Origin: DASUKL01 sp036278755
Lineage (GTDB): Bacteria > Chloroflexota > Limnocylindria > Limnocylindrales > CSP1-4
Reading direction: 5' to 3'
Assembly: GCA_036278755.1 (NCBI GenBank)
Contig: DASUKL010000090.1
Coordinates: forward strand, 1-51,700
DNA: 51,700 nucleotides
Shown here: one piece after another, positions 31,906-39,639 of the stretch
Layout of the letters: each line of letters opens with the position of its first letter
How positions within the stretch are numbered: the stretch's first letter is position 1
The notes under the pieces: generated by a model
Database searches by the model: none
Told to the model about the DNA's origin: nothing
What the model saw: the letters and a program-made list of their open reading frames with translations, nothing else
Made by a program: the position numbers and the translations under genes

Positions 31906-33285
31906 ATGGCGATCGAGACCCCCGCCCCGACCGACACACCCAAGACCGCCGCCCAGTCCGAGGCAGCCGCCCAGCCCGAGGCGCCGGAGAACGGCGTCCA
32001 GTCCGAGGCGGAGCGCCCCCGGATCCTCGGCCTTCGCTGTCGCGGCTGCGGCCGCCTCCAGCCCATCGCCCCCGAGTACGTCTGCGGCGCCTGCTTCGGG
32101 CCGCTCGAAGTGGCCTATGACTACGACGTCGCCGGGGCGAACCTGACCCGCGAACGGATCGCCGCCCGCCCCGCCGGCATCTGGCGCTACCAGGAGCTCC
32201 TGCCCCTCGACGCGCCGCCAGCCCGCAGCCTGGCCGTCGGCTCGACCCCCCTCCGCGAGGCGCCCCGCCTGGGTGCCGCGCTCGATATTGGTCGGCTGTG
32301 GCTCAAGGACGATACCCGCAACCCGACCCTCTCCTTCAAGGATCGGGTCGTGGCCGTGGCCGCCGCTCGGGCCGTGGCCTTCGGCTTCGACACCCTCTGC
32401 TGCGCCTCCACCGGCAACCTGGCCGGGGCCACCGCCGCCGCCGCCGCGGCCCTGGGCCTGCGCGCCTTCGTCTTCATCCCGGCCGACCTCGAACCGGCCA
32501 AGATCGACCATGCCCTGGCCTACGGAGCCACGGTCGTGCCCATCGCCGGCACCTACGACGACGTCAACCGCCTGGCCGTCCAGATCGCCGACGAGGAGGG
32601 CTGGGCCTTCGTCAACGTCAACCTGCGGCCCTTCTACGCGGAGGGCTCCAAGACCCTGGGCTTCGAGATCGCCGAAGGCCTCGGCTGGTGCCTGCCGGAC
32701 GTGGTCGTCGCGCCCATCGCCTCCGGCGCTCTCTTCACCAAGGTCGCCCGCGGCTTCGAGGAGCTCGCACGGGTCGGGCTGGTGGAGGCCAAGGCCGTCC
32801 GCTTCGTCGGCGGCCAAGGTGCCGGCTGCGCCCCGGTAGCCACGGCCTTCGCCGCTGGCACGGAGACGTTCGAGCCGGTCCGCCAGCCCACGACCATCGC
32901 CAAGTCGCTGGCCATCGGCAACCCCGCCGACGGCCGCTTCGCCCTGGAGCTGGCCCGGCGCACGGGTGGTTCCATCGAGGCCGTCGAGGACGCCGCCGTG
33001 GCCGCGGCCATGCGCCAGGTGGCATCGCTCGAGGGCATCTATCCCGAGACGGCGGGCGGGGTGACGATCGGCGCCGCCGCCCAGGCGCGCGCGGCAGGGG
33101 TCATCGGCCCCGAGGACGAGGTCGTCATCCTCCTCACCGGCAACGGGCTCAAGACGCCCGATGCCCGGCGGGTCGGCCTGACCGACGATGGGCCCACCGT
33201 CCGACCCGGACAGCCGGGCCTGGCGCCCACGCTCCAGCCGTCGTTGACCGCCTTCGAAACCTGGTTGGGCGAGGGGGCCGCGTGA
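31906..33285 (+). CDS. thrC: Threonine synthase-like PLP enzyme under SAM riboswitch control
   Basis: This 459-residue fold-type II PLP enzyme matches threonine synthase, which converts O-phosphohomoserine to threonine. After a 35-residue Ala/Pro/Glu-rich tail comes a zinc-ribbon CRGCG...CGACF, found in many threonine synthases, then the catalytic domain. The PLP lysine is in TLSFKDRV (Lys145), the phosphate-binding loop is near CASTGNLAG, and SGALFTK and GGVTIG follow. Control by a SAM OFF-switch is odd for threonine synthesis, since it would raise use of phosphohomoserine when methionine is short. A role in homocysteine formation is therefore possible. GAAGAGGA lies upstream of ATG 31906. 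Confidence 0.86.
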   Translation: MAIETPAPTDTPKTAAQSEAAAQPEAPENGVQSEAERPRILGLRCRGCGRLQPIAPEYVCGACFGPLEVAYDYDVAGANLTRERIAARPAGIWRYQELLPLDAPPARSLAVGSTPLREAPRLGAALDIGRLWLKDDTRNPTLSFKDRVVAVAAARAVAFGFDTLCCASTGNLAGATAAAAAALGLRAFVFIPADLEPAKIDHALAYGATVVPIAGTYDDVNRLAVQIADEEGWAFVNVNLRPFYAEGSKTLGFEIAEGLGWCLPDVVVAPIASGALFTKVARGFEELARVGLVEAKAVRFVGGQGAGCAPVATAFAAGTETFEPVRQPTTIAKSLAIGNPADGRFALELARRTGGSIEAVEDAAVAAAMRQVASLEGIYPETAGGVTIGAAAQARAAGVIGPEDEVVILLTGNGLKTPDARRVGLTDDGPTVRPGQPGLAPTLQPSLTAFETWLGEGAA

Positions 33286-33307
33286 CGCGAGGCGACCGCG
33301 TGACGCG
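33278..33307 (+). repeat. Short duplication across the threonine-synthase stop codon
   Basis: CCGCGTGACGCG occurs at 33278-33289, including the TGA stop, and again at 33296-33307, an 18-bp offset. It looks like a small tandem duplication of the gene end. Confidence 0.6.
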
Positions 33308-33369
33308 CCTGCCGCAACGCGGATCCGTGCGACGGGGGTTCGTGCAGCCGGGCCGCTGCGCGTGTACGA

Positions 33370-33405
33370 GGCGGGTCGGTCCCGGCTAGGACCGGGCGAC
33401 CCGCC
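33370..33405 (+). terminator. Terminator-like hairpin after the threonine-synthase gene
   Basis: GGCGGGTCG pairs with CGACCCGCC and, after a 2-nt bulge, CCCGG with CCGGG, around a CTAGGA loop. There is no T-run. Confidence 0.55.
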
Positions 33406-33473
33406 GGCCGTCCCGCTCCGCCCGCCCGAGGCCCGACCTCGGGGGGCCAGGCCCACCTTCACCGGAGTCCTTC

Positions 33474-33995
33474 ATGCCCACCTTCGACGCACCTGCCAGT
33501 CCCGAGACCCTGACCCGGCCCGGTCGTTGGATCGACCCCCGCGGCCAGCGGTTCGGGGCCGGCTTCTCGGCCCTGCTCCTCGTCGCCGCCATCGTGGGCG
33601 GCCTGCCGATCCTGGCCCTCCTGGTGGCCCTCGCCCTCGGCGTCAGCAGCGCCTTCGGCACCCGCTACTTCGTCCTGGGCCGGCCCTGGCCGGCCATCCG
33701 CCGCCTCCTGCGCCTGGCTCCGACCGAGCCCGAGCATGAGTACCCGCCCCGCTTCGCACAGGCCCTCGGCACGATCGGCCTGGCCCTCGGCCTGATCCTG
33801 CTCGTCGTCGCCCCAGCGCCGTGGGGCTGGCTGCCCGTGCTCGGGGTGGCCGCCCTCCAGTCCCTGTTAGCCCTCACCGGGTACTGCCTGGGCTGCCGGC
33901 TCTACGGCCTCCGCTGGGCCGTGCCGGGGCTCTTCGATCGGCTCGTGGGGCGCACCTCGGTCATCCCCATCCAGCTCGAGCGCCGTCTCCGCTGA
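33474..33995 (+). CDS. DUF4395 family membrane protein
   Basis: This 173-residue protein has about four hydrophobic helices. The family hallmarks are visible: DPRGQRFGAGFSALLLV at the N-terminus, the middle segment EHEYPPRFAQALGTIGLALG, and the C-terminal GYCLGCRLYG with two cysteines three residues apart. DUF4395 proteins often lie beside thioredoxin-like or sulfurtransferase genes, and the CxxC suggests thiol chemistry at the membrane, but no function is proved. A thioredoxin gene lies 0.7 kb away on the other strand. ATG 33474 has only a weak GGAG upstream. Confidence 0.85.
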   Translation: MPTFDAPASPETLTRPGRWIDPRGQRFGAGFSALLLVAAIVGGLPILALLVALALGVSSAFGTRYFVLGRPWPAIRRLLRLAPTEPEHEYPPRFAQALGTIGLALGLILLVVAPAPWGWLPVLGVAALQSLLALTGYCLGCRLYGLRWAVPGLFDRLVGRTSVIPIQLERRLR

Positions 33996-34029
33996 CAGGT
34001 ACGGGCCGGCCGCGACGCACGGCGTTCAC

Positions 34030-34062
34030 CATGCGCAGCACATATGACATGCTCAGCGCATG
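34030..34062. promoter_or_regulatory. Inverted repeat at the toxin-antitoxin promoter
   Basis: CATGCGC (34030-34036) and GCGCATG (34056-34062) form perfect 7-bp arms. Inside them AGCA and TGCT form a second matching pair. The right arm covers the antitoxin start codon. This is the expected place for an autoregulatory operator bound by a ribbon-helix-helix antitoxin. Confidence 0.5.
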
Positions 34063-34296
34063 ACCATGATCCAGGTCCGGAACGTACCTGATCGCCTCCA
34101 TCGCGAGCTGGTGCGGCGCGCCCGGCGGCGCGGCCTGACACTGACCCGATACATCGAGGATATCCTCGAACGCGAAGTGGCCAGGCCGCCGACCGACGAG
34201 GTGTTCGACCGCATCGAGGCCAACCCTGCCGTGCAGCTTGGTCGACCTGCAGCCGACCTGGTCCGCGAGGGACGAGCGGAACGAGGGCGACCCTGA
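34060..34296 (+). CDS. FitA/VapB-type ribbon-helix-helix antitoxin
   Basis: This 78-residue protein has an N-terminal ribbon-helix-helix, MIQVRNVPDRLHRELVRRAR followed by RGLTLTRYIEDILE, typical of FitA-like antitoxins. The C-terminus is polar and probably disordered until it binds the toxin. Its TGA overlaps the first codon of the PIN toxin frame (CTGA at 34293-34296), the usual coupled arrangement. It should bind DNA at the inverted repeat over its own start and neutralise the toxin. Confidence 0.85.
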   Translation: MTMIQVRNVPDRLHRELVRRARRRGLTLTRYIEDILEREVARPPTDEVFDRIEANPAVQLGRPAADLVREGRAERGRP

Positions 34297-35552
34297 GGAC
34301 GATCGTCACAGATGCCTCGGCGCTGCTCGAGTACCTGCTGCAGACCGAGGCATCAGCGCCGATCGGCCAGATCCTCCGCCTTCCCGAGGCCGACCTTCGG
34401 ATCCCTGCCCTGTGCGACGTAGAAGTCGTCTCCGGCCTGCGCCGGGCCCTCATGCGGGGCATCGTCTCTGACGAACGGGCGGAGCTGGCCCGACAGCACT
34501 ACCTCCTGCTGCCGCTCACCAGGCACGGCCATCTGGCGCTGCTCGAACGGATGCTCGACCTGGGCGCGAACTTCAGCGCCTACGACGCCTGCTATGTGGC
34601 ACTGGCCGAGCGACTGGATGCCGAGCTGCTGACGGCCGATGACCGGCTCGCGCGGGCCGTTCGGACGCACACGGGAGTCGGACTCCTACCGGGATGCGCG
34701 CGCGCGGAACGCTCAGGAGCGGGACGGTCAGCGGCGGATGAGGTAGGGCGTCAGGCGCACCGACAGCTCCGACTTGGGCAGCGCGCCCACGATGCGATCG
34801 ACCGGGCGCCCGCCCTGGAGGACCATGAGCGTCGGGATGCTGCTGGCCTGGAAGTGGGCCGAAAGGGTCGGGTTCTCGTCGACGTTGACCTTGACCACCT
34901 TGATCCGCCCGGCGTACTCCGCCGCCAGCTGCTCGAGGATGGGCCCGACGAACCGGCAGGGCCCGCACCAGGGCGCCCAGAGGTCCACGAGGACCGTGGG
35001 CGCGGCGTCGGCTTCCTGAGCGAAGGTCGCGTCCGTGGCGCTGACCAGCCAGGGCAGCTTGGCCCCGCAGGCTCCGCAGTGGGGGACGCCCTTGGAGCTG
35101 GGCCGGATGCGGTTCTTGCGCCCGCAACTGGCACAGACCAGGGTGCTGGTGGGTCCGGTCGCCGGCCCGGTCTTGGTCTCGGCCCCGGGCGGGGTGCTGG
35201 AGTCGGTAGTCATGGGCTCGATCGTCTAGCGGTTCGGGTCTCGATTCTGCCACCACCTCCGCGACCCGTCAGCGAGCGGATCCGTTCGGCGGCCGCGGGC
35301 CAGCCGGCGACGAGGGGCTCGCTGGCTCCCAGCTCGAAGCCGGCCGGATCGAAGCCGGGGGCCATCGTGGTACCCACCAGGCTCCAGGCCCCTGTGGGCC
35401 CCACCGGCCGCGAGCCCTGCCAGACGCCGGCCGGCACCACCAGCTGCGGCACCTGGCCCGCGGCCAGCTCCGCGCCCAGGACCACCTCCTCGACCCGCCC
35501 GTCCGGATGCAGCAACAGGAAGGCCAGTGGAGCCCCGGCATGCCAGTGGTAG
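34293..35552 (+). CDS. PIN-domain (VapC/FitB-like) toxin reading frame with lost stop and unusual CTG start
   Basis: The first 135 codons encode a PIN RNase. All four acidic residues are present: Asp in IVTDASALLEYLL, Glu in DVEVVSGLRR, Asp in SAYDACYVALAE, and Asp in LLTADDRLARAV. The likely start is CTG 34293, overlapping the antitoxin TGA, with GAGGG 5 nt upstream; homologues normally start with ATG here, and the next ATG (34452) would remove the first catalytic Asp. The PIN fold ends near LLPG (34694). The following codon TGC (34695) is one base from TGA, and the frame stays open to 35552, antisense through the whole thioredoxin gene. The extension has no recognisable domain. A partly decayed toxin is as likely as a readthrough protein. 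Confidence 0.6.
   Translation: MRTIVTDASALLEYLLQTEASAPIGQILRLPEADLRIPALCDVEVVSGLRRALMRGIVSDERAELARQHYLLLPLTRHGHLALLERMLDLGANFSAYDACYVALAERLDAELLTADDRLARAVRTHTGVGLLPGCARAERSGAGRSAADEVGRQAHRQLRLGQRAHDAIDRAPALEDHERRDAAGLEVGRKGRVLVDVDLDHLDPPGVLRRQLLEDGPDEPAGPAPGRPEVHEDRGRGVGFLSEGRVRGADQPGQLGPAGSAVGDALGAGPDAVLAPATGTDQGAGGSGRRPGLGLGPGRGAGVGSHGLDRLAVRVSILPPPPRPVSERIRSAAAGQPATRGSLAPSSKPAGSKPGAIVVPTRLQAPVGPTGREPCQTPAGTTSCGTWPAASSAPRTTSSTRPSGCSNRKASGAPACQW
34728..35213 (-). CDS. Zinc-ribbon thioredoxin (thioredoxin 2, TrxC-like)
   Basis: This 161-residue cytoplasmic disulfide reductase has an N-terminal zinc ribbon with two CxxC pairs (Cys27/Cys30 and Cys46/Cys49). The thioredoxin domain follows, with the active site WCGPC at 82-86 and the cis-proline loop SIPTLMVL near residue 128. 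This is the architecture of E. coli TrxC, an oxidative-stress thioredoxin. Its ATG overlaps the TGA of the DUF985 cupin gene (ATGA), so it closes the mtnA operon. The toxin frame runs antisense through it. Confidence 0.95.
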   Translation of the reverse strand: MTTDSSTPPGAETKTGPATGPTSTLVCASCGRKNRIRPSSKGVPHCGACGAKLPWLVSATDATFAQEADAAPTVLVDLWAPWCGPCRFVGPILEQLAAEYAGRIKVVKVNVDENPTLSAHFQASSIPTLMVLQGGRPVDRIVGALPKSELSVRLTPYLIRR

Positions 35553-35719
35553 AGCTCGGGGCCCTGGAGGCGGTGAAGGGCCGAGCCGTCGGGCGCCACG
35601 ACGAGATAGAGGATGGCCGTCGACTGCGCGTCCCGGTAGGTCTCGCGGAAGTAGCCGCCCTCCCCGGGCAGCGGGGCCAGGCCAAGCCGTTCGACGATCC
35701 GATCCGCCGCAGCAGCCAT
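35210..35719 (-). CDS. DUF985 family cupin
   Basis: This 169-residue cupin_5 (DUF985) protein shows the family's order of motifs: GLAPLPGEGGYFRETYR, TAILYLV, LHRLQGPELYHWHAGAPL, then VVPAGVWQGSRP and GTTMAPGFDPAGFELG. DUF985 proteins resemble sugar-nucleotide epimerase-type cupins, but their reaction is uncertain. The start ATG 35719 shares one base with the TGA of the aldolase fusion (TGATG), and its stop overlaps the thioredoxin start. It might handle a sugar-phosphate or keto intermediate of the operon's pathway; this is inference. Confidence 0.87.
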   Translation of the reverse strand: MAAAADRIVERLGLAPLPGEGGYFRETYRDAQSTAILYLVVAPDGSALHRLQGPELYHWHAGAPLAFLLLHPDGRVEEVVLGAELAAGQVPQLVVPAGVWQGSRPVGPTGAWSLVGTTMAPGFDPAGFELGASEPLVAGWPAAAERIRSLTGRGGGGRIETRTARRSSP

Positions 35720-37683
35720 CAGATCACCCGCTCGTTGCCGCCGTCGATGGGCAGCTGCGCGCCGGTCACAGCCCGGAAGCGAGGCCCGCACAGCTCGGCC
35801 ACGATGCCGGCCACGTCGGCGCTCGTGACCTCCACGCCGAGCAGGTTCCGCCGCCGGTAGGCCTCGACGCTGAGCCCGTAACGGGCGGCCCGCTCGGCCA
35901 GCAGCCCGGGCGTCCAGAGGGCCGTGTCGAAGACGCCGTCGGGATGCACGACGTTGACCCTGATCCCGTCCGGGGCCCACTCGAGGGCCGCCACGCGGGC
36001 CAGCTGGGTGACCGCCGCCTTGGAGGCCGAATAGGCGGCCGCGGACCGGCCCGGGGCCAGGGCGTTGCGAGAGCCGATGATCACGACCCGGCCACCTGTC
36101 GGGGCCCGCCGCAGGAACGGATGCGCGAGGGCCAGCAGGCTGGCCACGGCATCCACGTTCACGGCCTGGGTGCGTCGCCAGGCGGCCACGTCCAGCTCGG
36201 CCAGTGGGGCGCTGCGGCCGAAGATACCCGCCGCCGGCACGCAGATGTCGAGTCCACCGAAGCGCTCGACCGCCCGGGCCAGGGCAGCTCGGACGTCCTG
36301 AGCGTCGGTCACGTCGACGGTCAGCCCCAGCCAGTCCGGTCCGTCGAAGGCCGATCCGACCGAGGGATCCAGGTCCAGCCCGACGACCGCCGCGCCGCGC
36401 TCGCGGAGGGCCGCCGCGCAGGCCCGCCCGATGCCCGAGGCGGCGCCGGTGATGAGGGCGACCTGGCCGGCGAACGGCGGAGGATCGGGCGCCCGACGGA
36501 GCTTGGCCTGCTCGAGATCCCAGTACTCGACCGCGAAGACGTCCCCCTCGGGCAGGGCCCGGTAGCCACCCAGCTCCGCGGCCGCGATCGCGATGCGCAT
36601 CGTGTGGCGGTAGATCTCCGCGGCCACGTCCGCCTCGCGCGCCGTCCGGCCCGCGGCCAGGAGCCCCAGCTCGGCGTCGAGGACGATGCGCGGCGCCGGA
36701 TCGATGCGCGTCAGTCCCGCGCGAGCCCCCTCTCGCTGGCCGTCGACATAGGTTTCGTAGGCTGTGGCATAGCCAGCCACGTCCCGGCCCAGTTGCGGCA
36801 GGCGCTTGGTGCGGATGACATGGTCTGGCGTGGCCGGCCCCTGCTGGCTGATCGTGGCCAGGTCAGGGCGAGCCACGAAGGCCGCGACGTCAGGGGCCTG
36901 ATGGCGGCCCAGGATCATCGGTCGGCCGGCCGCGGTGGAGACGACCTGCCGCAGCTCGGCCTGGGCCAGGGCGTCCGTCGGGTCGGCGCCCGAGCGTTCG
37001 AGGGCCAGCGTCGGCCAGCCCCCGGGCAGGCGTTCGAGCTCGGCCAGGGCCAGGCCGACGAGGGCCAGGTGGCGAGCGTAGGCCTCCTCCATCGTGGCCC
37101 CGAAGGTGAAGAGCCCGTGCTGGAGGAGGAGCAGGCCCTCGCTGGCCGGGGTCAGGGCCTCGGGCAGGGCTCGGGAGCACTGTCGGGCCAGGTCGAAGCC
37201 GGGCATGACGTAGGGCAGGATCACCACCCGGTGGCCGAAGACCCGCCGGCAGATGGCCTCCCCATCTGGCGTGTTGGTGAGGGCCAGGATGACGTCGGCG
37301 TGGCTGTGGAGGACCGCCGGCGCGGGCAGCAGGGCGTGGAGGATCGACTCGACCGAGGGGTCCGGGGCGGACGGATCGAGGCGGGCGAGGCGGAGCGCGT
37401 CGAGCATCTCCGAGTCGCTCAGGCGCTCCAGGCCGGCCAGGGCCCGGACCTCGTCGAGGCGGAGCGGGCTGAAGCCAGGGGCCTCGATGGTGGCCAGATC
37501 CCAACCGCTGCCCTTCACCAGGAGGACGGCGACCTCGCGGCCCAGGTGATCGCGGGCCACGGTCTTCAGCGAGGTATTGCCCCCGCCGTGGAGGACGAGG
37601 TCGGGATCGGCCCCCAGGCGTCGGGAGACGGCCACCAGCTCGGCCAGGCCGTCCGCGGCCACAGGCTCGCCGGTGGCGCTCAC
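35719..37683 (-). CDS. Bifunctional class II aldolase / short-chain dehydrogenase fusion (RhaD/YuxG-like)
   Basis: This 654-residue fusion has an N-terminal half that is a class II (zinc) aldolase: GGGNTS near residue 32, zinc histidines in VLHSHAD, and LLQHGLFTFG. The C-terminal 250 residues are an SDR with TGAASGIG for NAD(P) binding and the catalytic YSASK. The family includes rhamnulose-1-phosphate aldolase/lactaldehyde dehydrogenase, which splits a ketose-1-phosphate to dihydroxyacetone phosphate plus aldehyde and then converts the aldehyde. Encoded beside mtnA it might instead split methylthioribulose- or deoxyribulose-1-phosphate. GTG 37683 overlaps the SDR stop (GTGA). No rhamnose isomerase or kinase is nearby. 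Confidence 0.9.
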   Translation of the reverse strand: MSATGEPVAADGLAELVAVSRRLGADPDLVLHGGGNTSLKTVARDHLGREVAVLLVKGSGWDLATIEAPGFSPLRLDEVRALAGLERLSDSEMLDALRLARLDPSAPDPSVESILHALLPAPAVLHSHADVILALTNTPDGEAICRRVFGHRVVILPYVMPGFDLARQCSRALPEALTPASEGLLLLQHGLFTFGATMEEAYARHLALVGLALAELERLPGGWPTLALERSGADPTDALAQAELRQVVSTAAGRPMILGRHQAPDVAAFVARPDLATISQQGPATPDHVIRTKRLPQLGRDVAGYATAYETYVDGQREGARAGLTRIDPAPRIVLDAELGLLAAGRTAREADVAAEIYRHTMRIAIAAAELGGYRALPEGDVFAVEYWDLEQAKLRRAPDPPPFAGQVALITGAASGIGRACAAALRERGAAVVGLDLDPSVGSAFDGPDWLGLTVDVTDAQDVRAALARAVERFGGLDICVPAAGIFGRSAPLAELDVAAWRRTQAVNVDAVASLLALAHPFLRRAPTGGRVVIIGSRNALAPGRSAAAYSASKAAVTQLARVAALEWAPDGIRVNVVHPDGVFDTALWTPGLLAERAARYGLSVEAYRRRNLLGVEVTSADVAGIVAELCGPRFRAVTGAQLPIDGGNERVI

Positions 37684-38498
37684 CAGGTCGGGTGGGCCAG
37701 CACGCCGCCGTCCACGACCAGGGTGGCGCCGCTGATCCAGCGGGCGGCCGGTGAGCAGAGGAAGAGGCAGGCATCGGCCACGTCCGCAGGCGTGCCCAAC
37801 CGGCCGAGCGGCGCCGCGGCGTGCCAGCGTTCCACGCCCTCGGGCCAGGCAGCGGTGAGGTCGCCGGTATCGATGAGGCCCGGGGCGACGGCATTGACCC
37901 GGATGCCGTGGGGGCCCAGCTCCAGGGCGGCGGCGCGGGCGTGCATGATGACGGCCGCCTTGGAGGCAGCGTAGTGGCTGTGGGAGAAGGCCGGCTGGAG
38001 GCCCTCGATGGAGGCCACGTCCACGATCGACCCGCCTTCCCCGGCCACGATCATCCGTCGGGCCGCGGCCTGGGTGGCCAGGAAGACGCCCCGGGCATTG
38101 ACGGCCTGGATAGCGTCCCACTCCTCGACGCCCATGGCCAGCAGGTCGGCTACCGGCTGGAGACCGGCGTCGTTGACCAGGATGTCGATGCGGCCGAAAG
38201 CCTCCATGACCCGATCGAAGAGGGCCTCGACGGCCGAGGTCAGGGCCAGGTCGGCTTCGGCGACCAGGCCCCGGCGGCCCAGGGCCTCGATCCCGGCGGC
38301 CACCGTGACCGCCGCCGGCGCGCTGGCTGCGCTCCGATGGACCACGACCACGTCGGCTCCGGCCTCCGCGAGCCGGAGCGCGATGCCGGCCCCGATGCCC
38401 CGACTGGCGCCGGTGACGATGGCCACCTGACCAGCGAGATCCAGCAACTCGGCCACGGGCGGCGGGCTGGGGCCGCCCGGGCCCCCGGCGGGCGTCAC
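37680..38498 (-). CDS. Short-chain dehydrogenase/reductase (SDR)
   Basis: This 272-residue NAD(P)-dependent SDR has the cofactor loop TGASRGIG, the NDAG structural motif (usually NNAG), the catalytic serine in DVASIEG, and YAASK. It ends with a classical ISGATLVVDGG segment. The first 15 residues are Pro/Gly-rich. GTG 38498 overlaps the mtnA stop (GTGA), and its own stop overlaps the aldolase-fusion start, so the three are coupled. It could reduce or oxidise an aldehyde or ketose formed by the neighbouring enzymes. Confidence 0.92.
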   Translation of the reverse strand: MTPAGGPGGPSPPPVAELLDLAGQVAIVTGASRGIGAGIALRLAEAGADVVVVHRSAASAPAAVTVAAGIEALGRRGLVAEADLALTSAVEALFDRVMEAFGRIDILVNDAGLQPVADLLAMGVEEWDAIQAVNARGVFLATQAAARRMIVAGEGGSIVDVASIEGLQPAFSHSHYAASKAAVIMHARAAALELGPHGIRVNAVAPGLIDTGDLTAAWPEGVERWHAAAPLGRLGTPADVADACLFLCSPAARWISGATLVVDGGVLAHPTW

Positions 38499-39574
38499 GC
38501 CAGGGCGAAGGAGAGCGGCGCCCGGGCCAGGTCCTCGCCCCGGTCCAGCCGCACGACGCGGCGATCCGTGACGATGGCCGTGATCAGGTCGTGGGGAGTC
38601 ACGTCGAAGGCCGGATTGATGGCCACGGTCCCATCGGGCGCGGTGTGCGTCCCCCGGAAGCCTGTCACCTCGTCGTCCGGACGGTCCTCGATGGCGACCT
38701 GGTCGCCGGAGGGCGTATCCATGTCGACGCTCGACTCGGGCGCCACGACCACGAAGGGCAGGCCCGCCCGGGCCGCGCCGAGGGCCAGGCTATAGGTGCC
38801 GACCTTGTTGGCCACGTCGCCGTTGGCGCAGATGCGGTCGGCTCCCACGATGATCGCGTCGACGAGGCCGCGGGCCATGACCGAGGGGCCGGCACCGTCG
38901 ACGATCAGGCGGTGTGGGGCGCCCATCTCGCGCAGCTCCCAGACGGTCAGGCGCGCTCCCTGGAGGAGGGGCCGCGTCTCGGTGGCGATGACTTCGCCCA
39001 GGTCGCCCTGGTCGAGGAGGGCCCGGGCCACGCCCAGGGCCGTGCCCCAGGTGACGGCGGCCAGGGCGCCCGTGTTGCAGTGGGTCAGCAGGCGCAATGG
39101 CCGGGCCGGGGCACCGTCCTCGCCCTCGCCGCCGCGGACCAGCTCGCGCAGGAGGTCCGCCCCGCGGAGGCCCATCCGTCGGCTCGCGGCCTCGTCCTCG
39201 TCGCGCACGGCCAGCGCCTCGGCCAGGACCCGCTCCGCGCCCTGGGACAGGAATGCCGCGGCCCGATCGACACCCCAGGCCAGGTTCGTGGCCGTGGGTC
39301 GAGCGGCTCGGAGGGCGGCGATCCGTGGAGCGAGCGCCTCCCCGTCAGCAGATCCCGGGGCGCCCGCACGCGGGCCGATCTCCGCGTGTTGGGCGATGAG
39401 GGCCACACCCATGGCCCCGGCCACGCCGAGGGCCGGGGCGCCGCGCACGGCCAGGCGCTGGATGGCCCCGATGAGCTCGTCGACGGACGTCAGCCGAAGC
39501 AGGCGCAGCTCGCCCGGCAGGGCCGTCTGGTCGACGATGACGATGGCCCCCTCGTCCCAGTCGATGGTCCTCAC
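38495..39574 (-). CDS. mtnA: S-methyl-5-thioribose-1-phosphate isomerase (MtnA)
   Basis: This 359-residue aldose-ketose isomerase of the eIF2B-related family converts methylthioribose-1-phosphate to methylthioribulose-1-phosphate in methionine salvage. It also accepts 5-deoxyribose-1-phosphate in some bacteria. The RGAPALG motif near residue 45, the catalytic cysteine in LTHCNTG and the aspartate in GADRICANGDVANKVGTY are intact. The start is GTG 39574, with a -10-like TACACT ending 7 nt upstream, suggesting a leaderless operon message. No mtnK, mtnP or later salvage genes (mtnB, mtnC, mtnD) are in the window; an aldolase fusion takes their place. Confidence 0.94.
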   Translation of the reverse strand: MRTIDWDEGAIVIVDQTALPGELRLLRLTSVDELIGAIQRLAVRGAPALGVAGAMGVALIAQHAEIGPRAGAPGSADGEALAPRIAALRAARPTATNLAWGVDRAAAFLSQGAERVLAEALAVRDEDEAASRRMGLRGADLLRELVRGGEGEDGAPARPLRLLTHCNTGALAAVTWGTALGVARALLDQGDLGEVIATETRPLLQGARLTVWELREMGAPHRLIVDGAGPSVMARGLVDAIIVGADRICANGDVANKVGTYSLALGAARAGLPFVVVAPESSVDMDTPSGDQVAIEDRPDDEVTGFRGTHTAPDGTVAINPAFDVTPHDLITAIVTDRRVVRLDRGEDLARAPLSFALA

Positions 39575-39581
39575 GCCGGAA

Positions 39582-39587
39582 AGTGTA
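39582..39587 (-). promoter_or_regulatory. -10-like hexamer of the mtnA operon
   Basis: TACACT on the minus strand ends 7 nt before GTG 39574. No -35 consensus is seen at the right distance. Confidence 0.4.
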
Positions 39588-39639
39588 GGTCGCCGCGGAC
39601 CCGCGGCCGGAGCGGGTCCGCTCTGGACACCGGAGCCGG

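Noticed and set aside
35719..37683. Calling the aldolase/SDR fusion rhamnulose-1-phosphate aldolase outright
   Set aside because: No rhamnose transporter, isomerase or kinase is present, and the coupled mtnA suggests another ketose phosphate.
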